From Shewanella aestuarii (GTDB lineage Bacteria > Pseudomonadota > Gammaproteobacteria > Enterobacterales > Shewanellaceae), in NCBI RefSeq assembly GCF_011765625.1, contig NZ_CP050313.1:3716501-3780500 (forward strand): a stretch of 64,000 nucleotides of DNA. The letters run 5' to 3'. A model generated the notes under the pieces. That model was not told where the DNA came from, searched no databases, and saw only the letters and a list, made by a program, of their open reading frames with translations. Shown here piece after piece: positions 37,568 through 48,164 of this stretch. Position 1 is the first letter of the stretch, and every line of letters starts with the position of its first letter. A program made the position numbers and the translations under genes.

Positions 37568-37596
37568 GTCTATTTAATCCCTATTTTTCTATTTTG

Positions 37597-37621
37597 ATCC
37601 ACTATGATCCACTTTTTCCCA
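37597..37621 (-). promoter_or_regulatory. Triple MraZ box
   Basis: On the minus strand TGGGA (37617-37621), TGGAT (37607-37611) and TGGAT (37597-37601) repeat at exactly 10-bp intervals, one helical turn. MraZ is known to bind TGGG(N) repeats separated by 5-6 nt upstream of dcw genes. The cluster sits just after the predicted transcription start and before mraZ, so bound MraZ would block its own operon. Confidence 0.82.
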
Positions 37622-37630
37622 CCAAAGCTA

Positions 37631-37660
37631 AGTTTAGGGATAGTACACAAGGGTTGTCAA
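37631..37660 (-). promoter_or_regulatory. Predicted dcw (mraZ) promoter
   Basis: On the minus strand a perfect TTGACA -35 (37655-37660) is followed after 18 bp by TAAACT (37631-37636) as a modest -10. The position directly upstream of the MraZ boxes fits the main dcw promoter. The -10 is weak, so the exact start is uncertain. Confidence 0.6.
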
Positions 37661-37661
37661 G

Positions 37662-38160
37662 GGATGTGACCATTTAATAAATCCAGACACCAAGCGGGTT
37701 GGCAGCGAATTTTCAACTGACTAGAAATGCAGTAAAAAAAAGCTGAATAAAAGGGTATTAACGAACAGTTAATGAATGAAACCAGACACATATAGGAGAT
37801 TATTTAAGCAGTTTTGATCTGCAATGAAAGCATAGATGAACAAGTTGTGCCGACGTTAACCACATTATCAAGTCACAATTGAAGCCGTGAAACGATAATT
37901 TAGTGAGCAAATCATCAATAAATCCACATGACTCAGTTAACTGTCATTAAAAATTTACCCGTTTGTATTGCTGTTTATGCGGTGATTTGGGATTCGCTCG
38001 CGATCAAACAAAATAAATAAAACACCTGTTTATGATTAAATTTTCTCCACATCCGGCCGATATCAAGATGTGAGTCAAGGTAAAAGAGTATTCAAATGAT
38101 ATAGTAAATCAATAAACACTGCTTATCAGGACGATAAGCAGCATGATTAAGGAGAGCACC
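37662..38160. other. Intergenic region between the dcw promoter and a small plus-strand gene
   Basis: About 500 bp of AT-rich DNA with no convincing ORF. The one clear structure is a 9-bp perfect inverted repeat CTGCTTATC/GATAAGCAG around AGGAC (38119-38141), 19 bp before the start of the next gene. It could be an operator or a leader hairpin. Nothing else is recognised. Confidence 0.5.
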
Positions 38161-38439
38161 ATGAGTTTAGACAGTATATATTCAATGTTAGCAACACCAA
38201 TACGCTTAGTGAGCACTAACAAGCGCAATGTTAAACAAGTTGATGTTTGCAGTGCGATAAATCCCGACAGCCACGAAGCGCCTCAATCACAATTGCCACC
38301 TTTGCTAAATAAAAAAGCTCACATTGATCAATCAATTGACAAAGTAGATGCCATTGATGCTAACGATATTACCGACGATGATGCCCCACTCCCTAAGCAG
38401 GGCAAATCATTGATTAAACATATTGATGTGGAAGTGTAA
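38161..38439 (+). CDS. Small acidic protein of unknown function
   Basis: A 92-residue protein that I do not recognise. The ATG at 38161 follows a strong AAGGAGAG ribosome site by four bases, which makes translation likely; an upstream in-frame start at 38143 lies before that site. It has no signal peptide or membrane helix. The middle is Pro/Gln-rich and the C-terminal third is Asp/Ile-rich (IDANDITDDDAP), suggesting disorder. It converges with glpK, only 14 bp apart with no terminator between. A 9-bp hairpin lies just upstream. Confidence 0.6.
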   Translation: MSLDSIYSMLATPIRLVSTNKRNVKQVDVCSAINPDSHEAPQSQLPPLLNKKAHIDQSIDKVDAIDANDITDDDAPLPKQGKSLIKHIDVEV

Positions 38440-38453
38440 TCAACACAGATGAA

Positions 38454-40256
<1,803 letters not shown>

Positions 40257-40988
40257 TTGAATAACTTTAAACCGATTAAACAAGTAAAAGCTTCTGAAGA
40301 AGTTTTTCAACAACTAAAAGCTGCTATTTTTGACGGACAGTTTGTCGCAGGTGATAAATTGCCCTCAGAGCGTGAGCTGATTGAAAACTTTCAAGTAAGC
40401 AGAACTGTAGTCAGAGAGTCGCTTAAAGCCTTAGAAGCCAGTGACTTAGTTGTCATTAAACAAGGCGCAATGGGTGGTGCTTTTGTTAAACAAATGACCT
40501 TTGAACGTCTAACGACAGCGACTGAAGACTTGTTTTTTATGAATCAAATGTCTTTTACCGAAATCTGTAAAGCTAGGCTTGAAATCGAACCTATTATTGC
40601 CCGGCTAGCGGCAGAAAATTGTAACCCTGAATACGCTAAAAAACTTATCGCAGCTTGCGAGCAAGAAAGTAGTACATTAGCCTATCCAGAAACGATTTAT
40701 TTACGTCGTAAAGTCCATTTCATTCTTGCTGAAATGTGTGAAAACCGCTACCTGATGGCGATTAGCAAATCGCTAATAGAACTTGTAGGCAATATAACCC
40801 AAAAATTTCAGCCGCCTACCGATGATATTCATCCACCAGGAATGCATTCAAAATTGGTTCAAGCAGTCATTAATAATGATGGCGAGGGTGCAGAAAAAGC
40901 CATGTATCGGCACCTAAAAGATTTCCTAGATATTCTGCAAGCTATCGAAGCTGAGTATAGACAAAACTCAATGACAAACAGCAATTAA
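40257..40988 (+). CDS. GntR-family (FadR/FCD) transcriptional regulator
   Basis: A 243-residue regulator starting at TTG with GAGG seven bases upstream. The N-terminal winged helix (about residues 8-75) has KLPSERELIENFQVSRTVVRESL, and residues of about 95-225 form an all-helical FCD domain. Candidate metal-ligand histidines occur in RRKVHFILAEM, GMHSKLVQ and YRHLKDFL. FCD proteins sense small organic acids or acyl compounds. Its ligand is unknown, but placement between glpK and fadL suggests glycerol or lipid use; this is inference only. Confidence 0.85.
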   Translation: MNNFKPIKQVKASEEVFQQLKAAIFDGQFVAGDKLPSERELIENFQVSRTVVRESLKALEASDLVVIKQGAMGGAFVKQMTFERLTTATEDLFFMNQMSFTEICKARLEIEPIIARLAAENCNPEYAKKLIAACEQESSTLAYPETIYLRRKVHFILAEMCENRYLMAISKSLIELVGNITQKFQPPTDDIHPPGMHSKLVQAVINNDGEGAEKAMYRHLKDFLDILQAIEAEYRQNSMTNSN

Positions 40989-41022
40989 GCAAGCGCTGAA
41001 AATTAGTCGCCTTACTATCTGA

Positions 41023-41179
41023 TACCAATCACAGTAAATAAGTGGCCAGAAATAGCGTAGAAAAAATGCGTGATAACAAGACAATTTTTTTGATAAGTAG
41101 TTATTCACAATCAAAAAATCTAACACAGTTATCAGGTATTTCATAAGCGAGAATGATCAGTTATTTATGACGATTGGTA
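41023..41179. mobile_element. MITE-like repeat, copy 1
   Basis: A 157-bp non-coding element bounded by TACCAATC and GATTGGTA. Terminal inverted repeats are imperfect beyond that (CAGTAAATAAGT against GTCATAAATAACT). The inner half also folds back: TGATAAC and ATTTTTTTGAT pair with ATCAAAAAAT and GTTATCA. A near-identical copy is at 62718-62877. A flanking TA on each side fits a TA target duplication typical of Tc1/mariner or IS630-type miniature elements. It lies downstream of the GntR gene and before the shared terminator with fadL. Confidence 0.85.
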
Positions 41180-41193
41180 TGATATCTTGAGTA

Positions 41194-41228
41194 AAAAAAT
41201 CCAGTGATAAACATCACTGGATTTTTTG
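41194..41228. terminator. Bidirectional terminator between GntR gene and fadL
   Basis: AAAAAATCCAGTGAT and ATCACTGGATTTTTT form a 9-bp-plus stem around AAAC with A and T tracts on both sides. It can serve the plus-strand GntR gene and the minus-strand fadL. Confidence 0.88.
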
Positions 41229-41244
41229 TTGGCTAAAACTGACA

Positions 41245-42594
41245 TTACATCTTGTAGCTAAACTGCACGCCCGCTAACCAAACATCACCGGTTGCGTCGC
41301 CATTAAAATTAATTTGCGCTAAATTGAGTAAATTTTGCGTTTCATTAATCGGTGCATCACCAGACATTTTTATATAAGTTAGGGCAAAATCAACTGTTAA
41401 TTTTTCTGTCGCTTGGTAACCAGCACCAACACTAAACCATAAACGGTTAGTATCAGGAATGGTGGTAGTACGGTCTTTATCATTGACGGCCGTTTGATCA
41501 AGTGCAACACCTGCACGCAATAACCAATCATGATTAATGCTATAAGTGGTACCCACAGCATAGCGCCAGTTATCTTTGAAGTTTTCTTCTTTTACGACAT
41601 CAAAATCTTCACCATTACTTGGTTTTTCATTCGGGAAATAAGCCACAAGCTGGTCGAACACACTCCACTGAGTCCAATTAACACTGGCATGCATAGCCCA
41701 GTTTTCAGTTAACTGGTGATAAGACGCTAATTCAGCAAATGCAGGTAATTCTAAAGGTAAATAACCATCGATATGACCCCCTTCAGGGCCAACGTATACC
41801 AAGCCAGATGCTTTGCCATCTAAATCTAACTTTACGCCACTGTGATAAGCCAGACCAAGACGATGATCTTTGTTGATCTGCCAGCTTGCTCCCGCTTTCC
41901 AGCCCATACTGATGTCATCACCTTCCATCGACTTTAGTGACGTTCCCGCACTTGGCAATTGCGCTTTAATTGCGTCTGGAAGTGTTGGAATTGCTTTGAT
42001 ACCTTCAATCCAATATGGCGCAGATGCACCAATCTCGCCCTCACCATAAACCACTCGTAAACCGGCACCCAATGTAAATTGTTCATTTACGCGATACGCA
42101 ATATTTGGGTTAAATTCAACAGTGGTAACAGCTGTGGAGTTACCAAATATAGCTGCGGCATGAGTCGACTCAATTTCAGTCGCTAATCCATAATTTGAAT
42201 TAACAGCTAAACCCCAAGTCCATTGATCATTTAACTGATTTGAATAATAAAAATTTGGCACAGGCGCATCCCCAGCAACATCATGCGCACTCGCAGGAAT
42301 ATGTATTACCTCAGAACCAAGTAAAGGAGAGCTAATTGCAATATCACCTGTCACATCAATGTTAGGCATCACATAAATTGCACCTGCTGATAATTGACGC
42401 CCAGCTAAGTAATTTAGCATAGCTGGATTACGTGATTGCGCAGCGGCATTATCTGCCATAGCGGCTTCCCCCGCAAACGCGCGACCAAGGCCTGTGGCTG
42501 AGTATTCTGCTAATTGAAAACCTGCTGCTTGGGCGTGAAATGGCATTTGGAAGACTACGGCAGCAACCGCTAAAGTTAACACTGTCTTTTTCAT
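41245..42594 (-). CDS. fadL: Outer-membrane long-chain fatty acid transporter FadL
   Basis: A 449-residue beta-barrel of the FadL/OmpP1/TodX family that imports long-chain fatty acids and other hydrophobic compounds. The ATG at 42594 gives a classical signal peptide cleaved near residue 24 (QA-AGFQLAEYS). The mature N-terminus has the family's SATGLGRAFAGEAAMADNAA and RNPAML segment. The protein ends in a terminal aromatic/hydrophobic pattern (FSYKM) with Met after the usual C-terminal strand. An ATG at 42612 is in frame but has no ribosome site. It is transcribed alone. Confidence 0.9.
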   Translation of the reverse strand: MKKTVLTLAVAAVVFQMPFHAQAAGFQLAEYSATGLGRAFAGEAAMADNAAAQSRNPAMLNYLAGRQLSAGAIYVMPNIDVTGDIAISSPLLGSEVIHIPASAHDVAGDAPVPNFYYSNQLNDQWTWGLAVNSNYGLATEIESTHAAAIFGNSTAVTTVEFNPNIAYRVNEQFTLGAGLRVVYGEGEIGASAPYWIEGIKAIPTLPDAIKAQLPSAGTSLKSMEGDDISMGWKAGASWQINKDHRLGLAYHSGVKLDLDGKASGLVYVGPEGGHIDGYLPLELPAFAELASYHQLTENWAMHASVNWTQWSVFDQLVAYFPNEKPSNGEDFDVVKEENFKDNWRYAVGTTYSINHDWLLRAGVALDQTAVNDKDRTTTIPDTNRLWFSVGAGYQATEKLTVDFALTYIKMSGDAPINETQNLLNLAQINFNGDATGDVWLAGVQFSYKM

Positions 42595-42985
42595 GGAGAG
42601 TCTCTTGATCATTTATTTTTGTTGTTAAAAACGGATTCATATATGCACAATTACTTAATTTAGAGTAAAAGCTCAATACGAGATGGCCGCAAGTTTACTG
42701 ATCTAAAACACCAATGCAACAGTGCAACTGATATTTGTTCAACATAGCTACTGCAAAATTGCTGCAATATAGATCACATTTTTACAATTCAACCAACAAA
42801 AAAGTACAACTCTGTTTGCTGAAAAACATCACATAAATACACGCCTTAATTTTGTTCTTTAAAATCAATAATAAAAGCAAGTTTTTATACATTTAAATAA
42901 CACACGAGTAAGCTGAAAAAATCACTTCCCCCAAGATTGCAGCCCACATTAACGAGCTCACACACTTAAAAGTTTTTTCATGAAT
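42595..42985. other. Intergenic region upstream of fadL
   Basis: About 390 bp between the fadL start and the glnA terminator hold no convincing gene. On the minus strand TGTGATCTATATTGC near 42764-42778 has one good CRP half-site. No classic FadR or PsrA operator was recognised by eye. Confidence 0.35.
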
Positions 42986-43020
42986 AACAAAAAAGCCCCA
43001 CAGAATATCTGCAGGGCTTT
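42986..43020 (-). terminator. glnA terminator
   Basis: AAAGCCC (42992-42998) and GGGCTTT (43014-43020) form the base of a hairpin with an inner CAG/CTG pairing. On the minus strand a T run follows. It lies 40 bp after the glnA stop. Confidence 0.78.
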
Positions 43021-43059
43021 CAATGGTTTTTATCTTCCTAATAAATTAGGCTGAACAAA

Positions 43060-44469
43060 TTATAAGCTGTAGTAAAGCTCAAACTCTAATGGGTGAGTTG
43101 TGCGTGATACACGCTCAGCTTCAGCCTTTTTCAAATTAATGTATGACTCAATGAAATCTTTGCTGAATACATCGCCTTTCATTAAGAACTCATGATCAGC
43201 TTCTAAGTTTTCTAATGCATTTTCTAGTGAAGTCGCAACTTGTGGGATCTCAGCCGCTTCTTCAGCAGGTAGGTCATACAAGTCTTTGTCCATTGCATCG
43301 CCAGGGTGGATCTTGTTTTGAATACCATCAAGACCAGCCATTAATAATGCAGAGAACGCTAAGTATGGGTTAGCGGTTGGATCTGGGAAACGAGTTTCGA
43401 TACGACGTGCTTTAGGGCTTGGTACCACTGGGATACGAATTGAAGCACTACGGTTACGCGCTGAGTAAGCTAACATAACAGGCGCTTCAAAATGTGGTAC
43501 TAAACGCTTGTATGAGTTAGTACTTGGGTTAGTGAATGCGTTCAATGCACGAGCATGCTTGATGATACCACCAATATAGTAAAGTGCAGTTTCACTCAAA
43601 CCAGCATACTTGTCACCAGAGAATAAGTTCACACCATCTTTAGCAAGTGATTGGTGAACGTGCATACCAGAACCGTTATCACCAACGATTGGCTTAGGCA
43701 TAAAGGTAGCCGTCTTACCATAAGCGTGTGCCATGTTGTGTACGACATACTTAAGGATTTGAATCTCGTCAGCTTTAGTTGTTAGTGTGTTAAAACGTGT
43801 CGCAATTTCGTTTTGACCCGCTGTTGCTACTTCATGGTGATGAGCTTCAACAACTTGACCCATTTCCTCAAGGACTAAACACATTGCACTACGTAAATCT
43901 TGTGAAGAGTCAACAGGAGCAACAGGGAAATAACCACCTTTAACAAATGGACGGTGACCAGTGTTGCCATCTTCATAGCTTGTACCTGAGTTCCATGCTG
44001 CTTCTTTAGCATCTAACTTAACGAAACAACCTGACATGTCAGTACCAAACTTAACATCATCAAATAGGAAGAATTCTGGCTCTGGACCAATTAATACGGT
44101 GTCAGCAATACCAGTAGACTTTAAGTACTCTTCTGCTTTTTTAGCGATTGAGCGAGGATCACGGTCGTAACCGGTCATGGTACCAGGCTCTAAAATATCA
44201 CAACGAATTAACGCTGTTGTTTCTTCAGTAAAAGGATCTAAAACAAAAGTAGACGCATCTGGCATTAACACCATGTCTGATTCGTTAATACCTTTCCAAC
44301 CTGAAATAGAAGAACCGTCAAACATTTTGCCGTCTTCAAAAAAGTCTTCGTTTACTTGATGAGCTGGAATAGAAACGTGCTGCTCTTTACCTTTAGTATC
44401 GGTAAAGCGTAAGTCAACGAATTTAACTTCTAATTCTTCAAGTTGCTTTAATACTGATTCAACTGACAT
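43060..44469 (-). CDS. glnA: Glutamine synthetase, type I
   Basis: GlnA makes glutamine from glutamate and ammonia with ATP, as a cytoplasmic dodecamer. The 469-residue protein has the GS-I beta-grasp start, the ATP-binding [17 protein letters not shown] (about residues 256-272) and an adenylylation loop with tyrosine in [15 protein letters not shown] (about residue 397), so GlnE-type control is expected. The frame is open to 44535, but the ATG at 44469 has GGAGG seven bases upstream. Upstream DNA carries a sigma-54 promoter and NtrC sites, matching nitrogen-limited induction by ntrBC, which lies 4 kb away. Confidence 0.98.
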   Translation of the reverse strand: MSVESVLKQLEELEVKFVDLRFTDTKGKEQHVSIPAHQVNEDFFEDGKMFDGSSISGWKGINESDMVLMPDASTFVLDPFTEETTALIRCDILEPGTMTGYDRDPRSIAKKAEEYLKSTGIADTVLIGPEPEFFLFDDVKFGTDMSGCFVKLDAKEAAWNSGTSYEDGNTGHRPFVKGGYFPVAPVDSSQDLRSAMCLVLEEMGQVVEAHHHEVATAGQNEIATRFNTLTTKADEIQILKYVVHNMAHAYGKTATFMPKPIVGDNGSGMHVHQSLAKDGVNLFSGDKYAGLSETALYYIGGIIKHARALNAFTNPSTNSYKRLVPHFEAPVMLAYSARNRSASIRIPVVPSPKARRIETRFPDPTANPYLAFSALLMAGLDGIQNKIHPGDAMDKDLYDLPAEEAAEIPQVATSLENALENLEADHEFLMKGDVFSKDFIESYINLKKAEAERVSRTTHPLEFELYYSL

Positions 44470-44590
44470 TCTCAAGCCTCCGGTAGGGTCAAGGGGTATC
44501 CCTTTTAAATATAATTTTTCTGTAACTCGAGTCATTCATACTCGAGTAAACCAAAATAAAATGGTTATGTTTACATGATGTCACACATGA

Positions 44591-44606
44591 AGCGATTATC
44601 ATGCCA
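44591..44606 (-). promoter_or_regulatory. glnA sigma-54 promoter
   Basis: On the minus strand TGGCATGATAATCGCT matches the -24/-12 consensus TGGCAYR-N4-TTGCW with a single mismatch (C for the second T of TTGC). GG and GC are at the correct 10-bp spacing. The predicted start is near 44578, giving a leader of about 110 nt before glnA. Confidence 0.85.
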
Positions 44607-44691
44607 GTTATATAAATTATTGATTTATATAATCTTGCAATTTTTGCCTCAACGTTAAGATCGAAAAATGCACCAAAAAGATCCTCACTAC

Positions 44692-44725
44692 GCACAATAT
44701 TGGTGCACCCATCCAAGTTGGTGCA
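44692..44725. promoter_or_regulatory. NtrC enhancer sites for glnA
   Basis: GCACAATATTGGTGC at 44692-44706 is close to the E. coli glnA NtrC site, and TGGTGCA at 44719-44725 gives a second, weaker site. A further TGCACCA half-site lies at 44669-44675. They are roughly 90-135 bp upstream of the sigma-54 promoter, the normal enhancer distance. Confidence 0.82.
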
Positions 44726-45055
44726 CTTCGATTATATCGAGGCTGAAACAAAAAAAATGTATTCAAACGATAAATACCCCATCCGATTTACGGAAACAGT
44801 GTTTTGCGCTTTCATTCTCATCAAACTATTATATCTCTGTGCATTTATTAACCAGGCATTATTTCAAGTGCATCCTGAACCGCTGTTCAATTGAGTATTA
44901 TTTCAACTTAAATACAGAAGTGTTCAAAAAAAATCCTATCTACTCAAGCCTTGGTAGAGTAGAATGGCACGCTTTTTTATGGTGGCAAAACTGCAATTGC
45001 TGTAATGGCCACTGTGAAGTCCTATTTTTATTTGATGGTATTAGAGGTTTTATCC
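44726..45055. other. Leader region between glnA enhancers and typA
   Basis: About 330 bp without a supported gene; short ORFs here read through regulatory DNA and look random. A weak inverted repeat CTACTC/GAGTAG is present at about 44939-44961, close to where a typA promoter (TAGAAT at 44958-44963) might lie. Nothing else is identified. Confidence 0.35.
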
Positions 45056-46873
45056 GTGTTAGAGAATTTACGTAACATCGCCATTATTGCTCACGTTGAC
45101 CATGGCAAAACGACCTTGGTAGACAAGCTTCTGGCTCAGTCAGGCACCCTTGAAAGTCGGGGCGAAGCCGAAGAACGTGTAATGGATTCTAACGCTCTTG
45201 AAAAAGAACGTGGTATCACCATTCTTGCAAAAAACACCGCCATCAAATGGAACGAATACCGTATTAACATCGTAGACACCCCTGGCCACGCCGATTTCGG
45301 TGGTGAGGTTGAGCGCGTTCTATCTATGGTTGATTCAGTATTACTATTAGTTGATGCTGTTGATGGTCCAATGCCGCAAACTCGTTTCGTTACTAAAAAA
45401 GCGTTTGCGCAAGGGTTAAAGCCAATTGTTGTTATCAACAAGATTGACCGCCCAGGTGCTCGTCCTGATTGGGTAATTGACCAAGTATTTGATCTATTCG
45501 ACAACCTTGGTGCAACTGACGAGCAGTTAGATTTCCCTATTGTTTACGCTTCTGCATTAAATGGTTTTGCGTCTTTAGATCCAGACGAAACGAGCGAAGA
45601 CATGACACCACTTTTCCAAACTATTGTTGAAAAAGTGTCATTCCCAGATGCCGATGCAGATGGCACATTCCAAATGCAAATTTCGCAACTTGATTACAAC
45701 TCTTATGTAGGTGTAATTGGTATTGGTCGTATTAAGCGCGGTAGCGTTAAAGTTAACCAACAAGTGACTGTTGTTGGCGCTGACGGTAAAACCCGTAACG
45801 GTAAAGTAGGCCAAGTATTAGGCTATATGGGTCTAGACCGTCACGAAGTTGAATCTGCAAGTGCTGGCGACATTGTTGCTATCACAGGTTTAGGCGAACT
45901 AAAAATTTCTGATACAGTTTGTGCTGTAGGTAATGTAGAAGCATTACCACCGTTATCTGTTGACGAACCAACACTGACGATGACCTTCCAAGTAAACACC
46001 TCTCCGTTTGCGGGTAAAGAAGGTAAGTATGTTACTTCACGGAATATTCTTGAGCGTTTACAACAAGAATTAGTTCATAACGTGGCATTACGTGTTGAAG
46101 AGACAGATTCTCCAGACCGCTTCCGTGTTTCTGGCCGTGGTGAATTACACCTTTCAATCTTAATTGAAAATATGCGTCGTGAAGGTTATGAATTAGCCGT
46201 ATCACGTCCAGAAGTTATCACCAAAGTTATCGACGGTGAGCTATGTGAACCATACGAAACCCTAACGGTTGACGTAGAAGAAGTTCACCAAGGTGCCGTG
46301 ATTGAGAAACTAGGTACCCGCAAAGCTGAAATGAAAGACATGCAACTAGATGGCAAAGGCCGTGTACGTGTTGACTTTATCATTCCAAGCCGTGGTCTAA
46401 TTGGTTTCCAAACTGAGTTCCTAACTGCGACGTCTGGTACAGGTTTAATTTATCATTCATTCGATCACTATGGTCCTCACAAAGGTGGCGAAATCGGTCA
46501 ACGTGCAAATGGTGTATTAATTTCAAATGCAACCGGTAAAGCTCTGACATTCGCACTATTCGGCTTACAAGACCGTGGTCGCCTAATGATTGGTCACGCT
46601 GCAGAAGTATATGAAGGTCAAGTTGTGGGTATTCACTCGCGTTCAAATGACCTAACAGTAAACTGTCTTAAAGGTAAGCAGCTAACTAACATGCGCGCAT
46701 CAGGTACTGACGAAGCGCAAGTGTTAACACCGCACATTCAAATGACACTTGAGCAAGCACTTGAGTTTATTGATGACGATGAATTAGTTGAAGTCACGCC
46801 TAAAAACATTCGTGTACGTAAGAAGTTTTTAACTGAAAATGACCGTAAGCGTGCGAGTCGCGCTGGTGCATAA
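45056..46873 (+). CDS. typA: Ribosome-associated translational GTPase TypA/BipA
   Basis: TypA (BipA) is an EF-G-like GTPase that helps 50S assembly, especially in the cold and under stress. The 605-residue protein starts at GTG 45056 (AGAGG eight bases upstream), which gives the usual [20 protein letters not shown]-terminus with G1. Further motifs are [16 protein letters not shown] (G3) and NKIDRPGAR (G4). An upstream in-frame ATG at 45005 would add 17 unrelated residues and is rejected. The C-terminal domain keeps the [18 protein letters not shown] stretch. It is divergent from glnA, as in E. coli. Confidence 0.97.
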   Translation: MLENLRNIAIIAHVDHGKTTLVDKLLAQSGTLESRGEAEERVMDSNALEKERGITILAKNTAIKWNEYRINIVDTPGHADFGGEVERVLSMVDSVLLLVDAVDGPMPQTRFVTKKAFAQGLKPIVVINKIDRPGARPDWVIDQVFDLFDNLGATDEQLDFPIVYASALNGFASLDPDETSEDMTPLFQTIVEKVSFPDADADGTFQMQISQLDYNSYVGVIGIGRIKRGSVKVNQQVTVVGADGKTRNGKVGQVLGYMGLDRHEVESASAGDIVAITGLGELKISDTVCAVGNVEALPPLSVDEPTLTMTFQVNTSPFAGKEGKYVTSRNILERLQQELVHNVALRVEETDSPDRFRVSGRGELHLSILIENMRREGYELAVSRPEVITKVIDGELCEPYETLTVDVEEVHQGAVIEKLGTRKAEMKDMQLDGKGRVRVDFIIPSRGLIGFQTEFLTATSGTGLIYHSFDHYGPHKGGEIGQRANGVLISNATGKALTFALFGLQDRGRLMIGHAAEVYEGQVVGIHSRSNDLTVNCLKGKQLTNMRASGTDEAQVLTPHIQMTLEQALEFIDDDELVEVTPKNIRVRKKFLTENDRKRASRAGA

Positions 46874-46890
46874 TTCGTAAGATGTTATCT

Positions 46891-46918
46891 AAAAAGCCCA
46901 GTTTAACTGGGCTTTTTT
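46891..46918 (+). terminator. typA terminator
   Basis: AAAAGCCCAGTT and AACTGGGCTTTT pair around a single T and are followed by more T, 18 bp after the typA stop. Confidence 0.9.
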
Positions 46919-47052
46919 GTGCCTGTGATTTGCCTGCTGTTAGAATAAACTCGTTTTAAGATGAAAATTTTCCATCTACACCATCAACATTTAACTAGAT
47001 ATTCACTTTAATTAAATATAAATTCACTACAAATCATTTGTAAGGAATTTAT

Positions 47053-47364
47053 ATGACCACAATAAACAACGTCAATGTCGCAACTCAAGCCAATGTTTAT
47101 TTCGACGGTAAAGTGACTAGTCGAACAGTATTTTTTGCCGATGGAAGCAAGCAAACCCTAGGCGTGGTGTTGCCTGGTGAGTACACATTTTCAACCTCTC
47201 AAGGTGAAATAATGCAAGTCACATCGGGAGAGTTTGCTGTGTTATTACCTAATGCTGAAGAGTGGATAAGCTATCCTGCTGGTACACAATTTGAATTGGC
47301 TGCCAATGTCAGCTTTAGCATTCGCACTCAAGGTATTGCAGAATATTGCTGTAGTTACTTATAA
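47053..47364 (+). CDS. ppnP: Pyrimidine/purine nucleoside phosphorylase PpnP
   Basis: A 103-residue single cupin domain of the former DUF1255 (YaiE) family. PpnP cleaves many nucleosides by phosphorolysis to base and ribose 1-phosphate. Family features include [33 protein letters not shown] and [17 protein letters not shown]. The length is within the family's usual 90-105. It is a monocistronic gene bounded by terminators. Confidence 0.93.
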   Translation: MTTINNVNVATQANVYFDGKVTSRTVFFADGSKQTLGVVLPGEYTFSTSQGEIMQVTSGEFAVLLPNAEEWISYPAGTQFELAANVSFSIRTQGIAEYCCSYL

Positions 47365-47410
47365 AATTCATGACCAAATACTAATAGCAGTCTTTGTATG
47401 CTGAATATAT

Positions 47411-47448
47411 GACAGCCAAATCCGAAAACAATTTGGCTGTCATTTTTA
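47411..47448 (+). terminator. ppnP terminator
   Basis: GACAGCCAAAT and ATTTGGCTGTC form an 11-bp perfect stem around CCGAAAACA, followed by ATTTTTATT, 46 bp after the ppnP stop. Confidence 0.9.
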
Positions 47449-47499
47449 TTAAAAAAAGCTAATCTAATAAAGATATTAATATAGGAAAAGGAATCCGAT

Positions 47500-48006
47500 A
47501 TGCGGATCTTATTAATACTTGCTTTATTGATGGTAAGTATCAGCTGCATGGCGACAGTTTACCGCTGGGTAGATGAGAATGGCAAAGTCCATTACAGTGA
47601 CGAACCAATCGCCAATGCCGAAGTCGTCGAATTAAAAGATAATACTCAAAATAAAATTGCCCTCAAAGAAACCAGAATTGAATCCGTTAGCCCACAAAAA
47701 GAGGAAGCCGTTCAACTTGAAATAACCATTGTCTCACCGTTTCATGAAGAAACTATCCGTGATAACTCTGGTAATTTTGACGTCACAGTAAGCATCACAC
47801 CCAAATTACCCAATGGCGTATCACTGGCTTTATTTGTTGATGGCACCATTAAAGTGCAGCCACAAACCTCAACTGTTTTTCAACTCAGAGGGATTTATCG
47901 TGGCGAACACACCATTGTAGTGAAAGCATTGGATCAAAACGGCAAAGTCCTTGCATCTAGTTCCCCAAGAAAGATCTTTCTTCACCAAGCAAGTGTTGGC
48001 AAATAG
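47500..48006 (+). CDS. Exported DUF4124 domain protein
   Basis: A 168-residue protein with a signal peptide (about residues 1-18, ending SCMA) followed directly by a DUF4124 motif (VYRWVDENGKVHYSDEP, about 20-36). The second half (about 75-160) looks like an Ig-like beta-sandwich domain with alternating hydrophobic strands. The cysteine near the cleavage site lacks a proper lipobox. DUF4124 has no established function. It sits 158 bp before ntrB on the same strand, but NtrC sites in the gap suggest separate transcription. Confidence 0.82.
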   Translation: MRILLILALLMVSISCMATVYRWVDENGKVHYSDEPIANAEVVELKDNTQNKIALKETRIESVSPQKEEAVQLEITIVSPFHEETIRDNSGNFDVTVSITPKLPNGVSLALFVDGTIKVQPQTSTVFQLRGIYRGEHTIVVKALDQNGKVLASSSPRKIFLHQASVGK

Positions 48007-48113
48007 TACTAAGACCAGTACATTTTCAATATTTAACTAATAAAAACAATCAGATATAGTTAACTTGTTTTTACTAAATTAAACCATTTGCTTGAGTGAA
48101 TCGAGTTGCAGAA

Positions 48114-48142
48114 TGCACCAAACTGGTGCACCATCATGGTGC
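48114..48142. promoter_or_regulatory. Tandem overlapping NtrC sites upstream of ntrBC
   Basis: TGCACCAAACTGGTGCA (48114-48130) is a perfect 7+7 inverted repeat with AAC centre. It overlaps GCACCATCATGGTGC (48128-48142), a second perfect 7+7 palindrome with a single-base centre. Both match the NtrC consensus. They end 22 bp before the ntrB start, so NtrC probably represses or tunes its own operon. No sigma-54 promoter was seen adjacent. Confidence 0.85.
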
Positions 48143-48164
48143 GACTCGAATTTCAGGATGGCGA

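Noticed and set aside
44668..45075. A 135-residue frame between glnA and typA
   Set aside because: It runs through NtrC sites and the typA start, and its composition looks random.
48096..48164. A longer ntrB N-terminus
   Set aside because: The extension is made of NtrC operator DNA and has no similarity to the family; the ATG at 48165 has a ribosome site.
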